From positions 73,463,252-73,527,251 of the forward strand of contig OY744606.1 in assembly GCA_963556255.1 (NCBI GenBank): 64,000 nt of DNA, written 5' to 3'. The notes beneath the pieces are model-generated. The model was not told the DNA's origin and searched no databases. It saw only the letters and a list, made by a program, of their open reading frames with translations. The DNA comes from Allolobophora icterica (taxonomy: Eukaryota; Annelida; Clitellata; Crassiclitellata; Lumbricidae). Positions 56,485 through 64,000 of this stretch are shown piece by piece. Made by a program: the position numbers and the translations under genes. The number at the start of each line of letters is the position of its first letter. The stretch's first letter is position 1.

Positions 56485-57581
56485 TATCATTTGTATGTTA
56501 TATAATATATAAATATATATGTATATATTTGTGCATATATATGTGTATGTATGACTACATATATATGTAAATTCATTAGGTCGATATTTTAAATGTAACA
56601 TATATATATATTATTAATACATATATTAAGTGGGGACTATTATATCTTCACCGCTTAAGCCCGCATTATAGGTCGGTGACAATGCGTGTGCTGACGTGCG
56701 CCGATGCATGGAAGGTTTCCTTCTGTTTATGATTCGACAGCTAATGATCTATTAGGGTAATTAGGGTAAAGAACCCGAATCGAAGGAGTTTTCGAAAGAA
56801 CTCAGACGCACCGGATTGATGGAGAATTCGTTCGAAATCATCGCCTAAATCCCTAAGGCAATTACCACCACAAACTACTACTACTACTACTGCTGCTGCT
56901 GCTGGTGCTGCTGCTGCAGCAAGGGCGACAGACAGCGGTGGCCCTGGGAAGCGACTCAACTGCCATCGTGCAACAGACGATCGTTACCGGCGAAAATCCA
57001 AGACATAATAGGAATGGGAGACAATAAAGAAGACCAGGGAGAAGCTGAGACGACGGACAAAGAATTTCAACCGACAACGAAAGACGTCGTCGCGTGCCGT
57101 CTGTCTCCGAGGCATCTATGAGAGGACGCCGAGGAGATTGCCGGTCGTTGGATACACCGCTGCAGCAACAGATGAGCCTCGCAAGAATAAGTCTTGGAAA
57201 GGGATTGGAAGGAGGAGGAGGAAGCGACCGATCGGCTGGCTATTGGAGCGTTAAGGGGTTCGCGCGGACGTGCAAACTGAAGAGACGGGAAGGCCAAATC
57301 TTCCCAAGCGTGGATTGCGATAGGCCTAGCAATTGGCTTTAGACCATTAGCCATTGATAAACGCTGAATGTTGGCGGGAAACTCCCTGGGCCCATCAGTT
57401 GGCTGTGAGTGGGGACCCATGGGGAAATGTTGTGAAGTGGGCTACCTCATGTCGCCCAGAAAACTACAAAACGCAGGAAATGAATCGAAAATACAACTAC
57501 ACAAAGTAGGAAATACTAAAGAAATTCGAGAAAAACAAAAAGGATAAAATTAAACAAACTTAAGAAAATCTAAAATATAAT
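56485..57581. other. Intergenic stretch with trinucleotide repeat
   Basis: No gene supported. ACT/GCT triplets run at 56876-56922. Overlapping frames on both strands at 56741-57420 reflect higher GC content and carry no motif I recognise. Confidence 0.3.
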
Positions 57582-57589
57582 ATAAAAAC

Positions 57590-58430
57590 TAGGGCTGTTG
57601 ATTAATCGCAGTTAACGCACGCGATTAACGCGTTAAATTTTCGGGACGATTAACGCGATTAAAAAATTTAATCGCGATTAAATTTTAATCGCAGACAAAC
57701 GGTTTTGTATAGGAATTTACTAAACACTGCAATGCGTGAGGTACTGCCGAAGCCAAAAGTCTGACCGAGATTGGGCTTAATTCCCTTCGTTGTGTTGGGC
57801 GAACTCGTAGGCAACCAACACAATTTTCAGTTAATGGCGGCGTGGACTACTTATCCAAATTCGTCCTTTATGTTAACATTTCTGAGCATGTAGTTTAATC
57901 TTCGCTCGTATTATATCTTCTAGTGAGTTATTAATCATGCTATTCTATAAAATGTCGGAGAAAAAGAGCGAGAAAGTAAGAAAGAAGTCGAACGATCTAT
58001 AATGAATGGTCAGTTTAAAACGGCAGATACGAACGTGCACCTAAGACACTTGCAAAGTTAGCACAGAAATATCTAGGGTCACCAGCAACTACTGTTCCAT
58101 ACGAAAGACTGTTTTCTGCTGCCGGAAACATGCTTAATAAGAAACGTTTAGCACTCTCATCTGACAATGTGAACAAGTTACTTTGTCTCAACAACTGGCT
58201 GAAACAGGACTTACGAAAAACAGAAAGTGGATGAACTTTTGTAATTCTACATATATGTTAATAACAAATGGACAAACAATGACAAGTTTTTCTTTAAATT
58301 TACTGCTGTTTACTATCTGTAAACAACAGCATTATGCTCTTGATGCAATTAATCGCAAGATTAATCGCGATTATTTTATTTAATCGCAAGATTAATCGCG
58401 ATTAAAATTTTTAATCGTTGAACAGCCTTA
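57590..58430 (+). mobile_element. Internally deleted Ac-type hAT element
   Basis: Ends TAGGGCTGTT and inverse TAAGGCTGTT, with an exact duplication ATAAAAAC (57582-57589, 58431-58438). Both subterminal regions are packed with ATTAATCGCGATTAA-type palindromic words (57610-57700, 58345-58415), likely transposase sites. The C-terminal part of a transposase gene survives (58043-58234), so this is a deletion derivative of an autonomous element. Confidence 0.93.
58043..58234 (+). pseudogene. hAT transposase C-terminus, ZBED1-like
   Basis: An open frame to a stop, TGA at 58232. It reads KTLAKLAQKYLGSPATTVPY, then ERLFSAAGNMLNKKR and SSDNVNKLLCLNNWL. This is the hAT dimerisation domain (L-A-x-x-Y-L-x-x-P-A-T-x-x-x-x-E-R-x-F-S-x-A-G) of Ac/ZBED1-like transposases. 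The N-terminal DNA-binding and catalytic parts are deleted. The remaining codons are unbroken. Confidence 0.85.
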
Positions 58431-58438
58431 ATAAAAAC

Positions 58439-59170
58439 TACATTAACCTTAACACCTTTGCTTCGTTGCAGATCATAATGAAGATTGAAGACGTTGAGAA
58501 CTATGCCATAATCAAATGGGTTTAACAAGGCGAGGCTCAACAGCAGAACATCAAGCGCATATGCGGTGTCTTTATAAAGCTTCATGTAATAATGATAACG
58601 AATGCCCATCCATATAACCAACCAACGTTACACTACCATCAGAAAATATAACGAAAAAATCCGAAAACAAATGAAACGCTACAGAGAACTAAACAAATGA
58701 AACCAGCATTATTGTCGTCAAGGGCATTCGATGTCACAGGACAACGTTAAACCTTTAAACCTGCTCTACAGAGGTAGACTATATAAGCTTAATGCTTAAA
58801 AAGTATACAAGTCTTTTAGACATATGTTAAAGCCTCCAATGCACGGGGCCTCGTTTGTTTTAGAATCTTCTGTTAGTCTTATTCTCACATCTCCCCGATT
58901 GGCGTAGCATCAAAGTGACCATTAGCTTTACGACAGAAAAGTTGCTTTTGTTTTCCAACCAGTTTTACATAGATCCTTATAATGCTGACGTAGGCGACTG
59001 CCTTTCTGACAGCGTTCAATCTTATTTCATGGTATCTTTGGGACCACAAAGGGATTGGATTTCAAAAGAACCGTGACTCAAGATGCTTGTTTTCTTAGAA
59101 CGGTCACTCACTGATTGAATGCCATGTGCTGGCAATTAAGGCGCTGTACAAGATTTAGATAAGGCGAGGG
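58439..59170. other. Intergenic stretch, no gene seen
   Basis: AT-rich unique DNA. A minus-strand frame at 58376-58621 has no known motif. Confidence 0.3.
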
Positions 59171-59178
59171 TAATCTGC

Positions 59179-60170
59179 AGGGCCGGTTTAACCACAAGGG
59201 CGTGACTAGGCGAACTAGGCGGCCGCCTAGGGCGGCACATTTCTGGGGAGGCGGCAGAAAAGCTACATAAAGAAATATGTTTAAAACATTGCCGCCGTTT
59301 TACTACCGTTTATTAATAAATGAATTATACGAAAATAAGAAACGGTAGACCTAATATTGCATGTCAGTGAAGTGAGGCACATGGCGTCACAGACTCATAG
59401 TTCCGCAGCTCTAACTTGGGTTCTCTGGTTCTGACAGCCTATACGTAACGCTATCAATCAACTGTGAGAAACAAAGAAGTTTATCGTAAACCACAGAAAT
59501 GACACCGAGTTTGAGAAAGCACTGGTAGATTCAGGTGAAATTGCTGCCGATTTAGAGATACCAGCACGTTTCGAACCCGAATCAAACCATATCAGAAGAA
59601 AAAAGAAGCAGTTTGCATATAAAGGAGATCCAGGATCCCAAAGACAAATTCAAAGTCAACTTTTACTTCACTGTTCTTGACGCGGCAATACAATCCGTTG
59701 CAGAAAGATTCACGCTGATGCAAGAAATTGATGCTGTGCTTGGTGTCCTCTATGATGTTCACAGTTTGCAGAATAAAACAAGAAAGGAAATTATGGAACA
59801 TTGCTTGAACCTCGAGCAAGCTTTCCAATGGAGACTCCAAAGATATTGATGCAGTTGATCTGCGTTGTGAATTGCAAGCCATTTCAAGACGAGTTGCAAG
59901 GTGTACATCGCCACAGGGTGTAGCCCTACGAAACTTTATATTGAAAAATAAACTAACAGATAGTGTCACAAACACTATTACTGCTCTGCGAATCTTCTTG
60001 ACACTTCCAGTTTCTGTGGCTAGTGGTGAGAGAAGCTTCTCGAAGCTCAAGTTGATAAAAAATAAAGGCCTTTAATATATTTGCGAGCCTCCATGCTGCA
60101 AGAAAGACTTGTTGGACTATGTATACCTTATCAATTGAACATGATATTGCTGGAGACATAATACATTGAA
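59179..60170 (+). mobile_element. Decayed hAT element, right end not found
   Basis: The left end CAGGGCCGGTTTAACCACAA with subterminal AGGCGGCCGCCTAGGGCGGC is typical of ZMYM/Harbinger-size hAT families. A degraded transposase follows on the plus strand. No matching right terminus or duplication of GTAATCTG was found, so the right boundary is set at the end of the coding homology. Confidence 0.65.
59490..60165 (+). pseudogene. Broken hAT transposase, ZMYM1-like
   Basis: Frames in order: LEIPARFEPESNHIRRKKKQ, then DPKDKFKVNFYFTVLDAAIQ with SVAERF, then ALRIFLTLPVSVASGERSFS with KLKLIKN, then an out-of-frame SIEHDIAGDI. This is the C-terminal half of the large hAT transposases that resemble ZMYM1 and 52-kDa-repressor-like proteins. 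At least three frameshifts or stops break it. The N-terminal half is missing. Confidence 0.85.
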
Positions 60171-60920
60171 CTAATTGAACTGGTTTCTACATTTTGCTAA
60201 AGAGAAAGCGCAAAAAATACAAGTTTGAAATTACATTATTACAATTACAATTCATGCACACATGCATACACACGTACATGCATGTGTACAAACATATATA
60301 CAATAAATACATACATACATGCATACATACTTGCAAATATGCATAGGCCTACCTATGTATACAGACATATATATAGATGCATATGAAATGTTAAAACTAA
60401 TGTATGTTGAATAACAGGTGCTTATTGTTGCAGAGTTACTTAGGCGAAGCAGTATGTCTATACAGAAATAGCACCAAGCTTAACTCGCAGATAAATGTAT
60501 GAATAGGACCCGTGCATATACCGTTATTATAAGAACGTACTTACAAAACATGGCTTCTGGATATTGAATTAGGCGTGTTTATTATGGAACGGGATTCTAA
60601 GTATATATTCGTGCACGTGACTGAAATCCAATTTGAATTATATATTGTCTATGGTTTCAAAGGAAGACATTTTTGGTCATAAACTATTATATAATAAGAT
60701 TATAAGAGATTCCCAATTAGGACGACAGATGCCGCATCCAACACACGAGATATAATTTATAATTAATGTATATTCATTTGCACATACATATATATATAAA
60801 TATATATGTACAAATGCAAATATATATATATATATACATATATTTAACAGTTCCTGCATGGAAGACAAATTTTGTCCAATGTCGAAGCATATATAATTTA
60901 ATATAGGTTGGGTATGGATA
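60171..60920. other. Intergenic stretch, CATA/TATA-rich
   Basis: Short CATACATA and TATATATA runs at 60255-60370 and 60780-60845. No gene seen. Confidence 0.35.
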
Positions 60921-60928
60921 CATATATC

Positions 60929-61200
60929 CAGTGTTTTTTCAGTCGGAGCGCACCGGAACGGCGTTCCGGCCGGAACCTTTTTTCGGCTCCTAAAAAATAA
61001 TTTATTTATTTTAAAAATAAAAACAATATTTTAGTTATTTTAATTTAATTTCAGTGTTTTGAACTGTTTTCAGTGTTTACTGACACCCCTCCAACCCCTC
61101 CCCCCAATCCCGTGTTTCTCGGAATTTTAGCCCGTCCATAATTGTTCCGTTCCGGAACCTATTGTTCAGTTCCAGAACTTTTTCTAGAAATAAAGCACTG
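60929..61200. mobile_element. hAT-type MITE, family 3, copy 2
   Basis: Starts CAGTGTTTTTTCAG and ends TAAAGCACTG, with an exact duplication CATATATC (60921-60928, 61201-61208). It is colinear with 23105-23352, retaining CAGTGTTTTGAACTGTTTTC and CCATAATTGTTCNGTT. GTTCCGGAACC and CGGAACGGCGTTCCG palindromes are better preserved here. Confidence 0.93.
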
Positions 61201-61246
61201 CATATATCTCATATATGCATACATATATAAGCTCAGTATCGCACAA

Positions 61247-61476
<230 letters not shown>

Positions 61477-61724
61477 AAAGTGAAGAGAGGAAGCAATATC
61501 ATCAAAATTAATGTTACAACGATGGTGAAATCCCGGCGTGAACGTATTTTCCGCTGACAAACACATGCGATGAGTCAGCGGGTTTTGCAAATAAATTCCT
61601 TTTTTTTGAAAGACCCAATCTGGCGTAACTGACATGTGTTTGTTACGTGGTCATGCGTACAATGTATACGTGTTAATGATTCATCGGGTTTTCCTTGGAC
61701 GAAAACGGAGCTGCATGGGGCGTT

Positions 61725-61783
61725 GTCCTGTCGTTAGCGATGAGTCATCGTGTTTGTAGATTACTCATCGCTAACGACAAGGC
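61725..61783. ncRNA. Possible hairpin RNA, 17-bp perfect stem
   Basis: TGTCGTTAGCGATGAGT (61729-61745) and its exact complement ACTCATCGCTAACGACA (61763-61779) enclose a 17-base loop. Pairing extends a few more bases outward with one mismatch. Size and shape are compatible with a small pre-miRNA, but an inverted-repeat relic is equally possible. The stem-loop junction contains TGAGTCAT, an AP-1-like word. Confidence 0.3.
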
Positions 61784-61799
61784 ATACTTCTGATTATAT

Positions 61800-63465
61800 G
61801 CGAGAAGCGCTGCGCTGGTTCTCTGTTGCCGAATGAATATCTAGATGAAGATCGTCCTGCTGGTATACGCGCCTCATTCGCTCATTGTAGGCCTACATAA
61901 CGGAGCTGCGTGTTCAGATATCGAATCAGTTTTATCGGCAATCATTGCGCTCTCTCTTCAGCCTGCAGTGGAGATCTGCAAGACAGGTGTTCCTTCCTGT
62001 AGTAAATCCAGCTACGAAAATATGCACAAGGGCACGCGTTAATGTTAGTCTATGTGAGATTGTTTGTAACATTTACTACGTATAGGTTAAGATGCGTACT
62101 CTGGAGCGCCAATGTAAGAAAGATTTAAACACTGTTTCTGTGACTTGTGTAGGCCTATATGGTTAGAAGATTCGAACCTAGTAGAAGAAGAAGATTTGGA
62201 GTTGAGAAGTTACATTTAATTTTACTTGACAAAGCAGATAAGTGAGAATTGTTGTTGGACATTTGACATATGAGCTCAGCGTTTAATATTTGCTAATTTT
62301 TTCTAAATATTATCAATAGAGGCACTGCCGGATTTAGACATAAGCTAAAAACCTACAGCTTAGAGGTACACGATGAGCGAACTGCATGTAAACCTTGAGC
62401 GAAGTTTAAAGATACGTCAGAAAGGATTTTAACACTACTGTATTGTTCACTGGAAGAACTGGTTTCCAAATCTATACAGGTTGGGGAAGATTGCAACCCC
62501 AAGACTGAAGAGGAGCCTTGACCCCAACTTGTGACGATACATAAATCACAAAGTGTTCTGATGAGATCTTCTCTTAATTAATATTCAAGTAACACAGGTT
62601 CTGTATAGCGTGACAGGGTGTTGAATGTTTATGTGGTCAGTGAACTGTGAACGAACTTACACCGTGTAGAGAGAGGAGGAAGAAAGGTAGTGGGAGACAG
62701 ATGACACTCAAGCACAGAGAAATACAGCTGCTGTGGAGATGAACTGTTGCTTTTAAAGACTGTGTGCTTTTAAAGACTGTGAATTTGTAAATAGGAAGTG
62801 GCTTTCTATATAGAGAAAACACTTGTTACCGAACTCGCTATACTTAAGGTGCTGTATTATGGATTTAAAACGTATACAAATGCATACAAGATATATATGC
62901 CTGTAGCATATTAGGCCTATATATATATATATATATATATATATAACGTTGAAAATATACAGTATGTCTTATTGGCGATATGTAACACACACAATAGAAC
63001 AGAATATAGCATAATACAACAAGGGTTTTAAGCGGTTCAGAAGACTGTTAGAACCAGCGCAAAGTAATTGCAAATGCTAATCCTTCTTAGCGTCTTCTTA
63101 AAAGCTCCTCTGAGACAGTACTTTCATCCAAACAATTCCACTGGTCTATAACTCCTGCACTGAAGAACCTCTACCCTAATTGTCCTTTAGGTTTCTTGAA
63201 TAATTTATATCTTTAACCTCGAGTCACCTTGCGTGGGACTAATTCAAAGAACCTGTCCCACTGCCTCCTTTCCTGTGCAATTCTCACAAGCTTCGATTAG
63301 GTCTTCTCGGCTCAACCTTATATATCAAATGATGCTAGCCTGCAACTTTTCAACCTGTCTTCGTATATCTCAAGTAACAGCTGCTCTGCTTCTCTCTGGT
63401 CTCTCTGGCAACCGGACTCGGAATACCAACGGACATCGATTTCTGGACAACCCCTCGAATACGTC
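61800..63465. other. Intergenic stretch, no gene seen
   Basis: Unique DNA. TA repeat at 62918-62945. TAGGCCTA at about 61887, 62152 and 62912. CTTTTAAAGACTGTG repeated at about 62752 and 62767. Short frames carry no recognised motif. Confidence 0.35.
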
Positions 63466-63469
63466 GCAG

Positions 63470-63555
63470 CGATCATTAATAAGCTGGTGCTTTGGGTTCA
63501 GCTTTACAGTGGCGCTTTAGAAAATTGGAGATTACGATTACGATTACGATTATAA
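63470..63555 (+). repeat. Tail-B LINE/SINE 3' end
   Basis: AATAAGCTGGTGCTTTGGGT, TTTACAGTGGCGCTTTAGAA and GGAGATTACGATTACGATTA form the best-preserved tail-B copy. It ends in three ATTACG units. No coding sequence of the parent element is evident upstream. Confidence 0.7.
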
Positions 63556-63669
63556 CCTTTACGACTCATTTTGTTAGTTAAACTTTGCACTCTGTAAGCT
63601 CGAGACAAATACCAAACGCACAACGCTTTTGTGAGGTACTCAAATATGCGCTTAGTTAAATGTTAGGAA

Positions 63670-63915
63670 GCATACATTATACACACATACATACCTATTA
63701 TGTATAATACATACATATATACATACATACATACATATATGCATGCATACATACATACATACATACATACATACATACATACATACATACATACATACAT
63801 ACATACATACATACATACATACATACATACATACATACATACATACATACATACATACATACATACATGCATACATGCATACATACATACATACATACAT
63901 ACATACATACATACA

Positions 63916-63949
<34 letters not shown>

Positions 63950-64000
63950 CATACATACAAACATATGCATACAAACATGCATCCATACATACATGTATGC
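63670..64000. repeat. CATA microsatellite to window end
   Basis: About 55 CATA units (63735-63958) with occasional CATG variants, flanked by degenerate CATA/TATG sequence. It continues to the edge of the window. Met-Tyr-Val-Cys frames on the minus strand are artefacts. Confidence 0.95.

Noticed and set aside
63652..63994. Met/Tyr/Val/Cys frames
   Set aside because: CATA microsatellite.

Overview
This is a window of an animal nuclear genome, most likely a repeat-rich invertebrate. The evidence is one intron-containing HMG-box gene, tRNA-derived SINEs, at least ten LINE reverse-transcriptase fragments, dozens of hAT-type DNA transposons, long microsatellites and a 200-base assembly gap (56285-56484). 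There are no operons, bacterial-type genes, CRISPR arrays or stable RNA genes. The species cannot be named from the sequence. The palindromic octamer TAGGCCTA occurs about 29 times, where about one copy is expected, which may help place the genome.

Layout. 0-10 kb is almost solid transposon: an intact hAT element with a 615-residue transposase and exact 8-bp target duplication (1486-3839), two decayed elements (3868-5563, 5788-6835), and a foldback hAT element (8140-9776) that split a LINE reverse transcriptase and was itself hit by a TA-inserting element. 10-16.6 kb holds the only convincing host gene, a four-exon HMG-box protein (11385-16054, about 665 residues). Its box resembles that of SMARCE1/BAF57, followed by a Q-rich tract and a C-terminal coiled coil; a possible alternative third exon lies in intron 2. 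16.6-34 kb is intergenic sequence with SINEs, MITEs and LINE tails. 34-41.2 kb is a nest: a decayed hAT- or P-type element (34025-41247) with a THAP-domain relic holds LINE fragments and an apparently intact pogo/Tigger-type element (37235-41206) encoding a 909-residue DDE transposase with a C-terminal PHD finger. 41-64 kb is MITEs, LINE fragments, a SPIN/Charlie-like hAT with another hAT nested in it (52979-54252), two decayed hAT transposases (58043-58234, 59490-60165) and long simple repeats.

How the parts relate. Two transposase genes (hAT at 1814, pogo-PHD at 37849) are open end to end and flanked by terminal repeats and target duplications, so both may be recent or active. Most other mobile DNA is non-autonomous or dead. 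The LINE fragments are mostly ORF2 C-termini, as expected from 5' truncation, and fall into at least three groups by 3' tail. SINEs carry matching tails for two of these groups, which suggests LINE-SINE pairs. Splice sites, starts and family names were read by eye, without alignments or transcript data.
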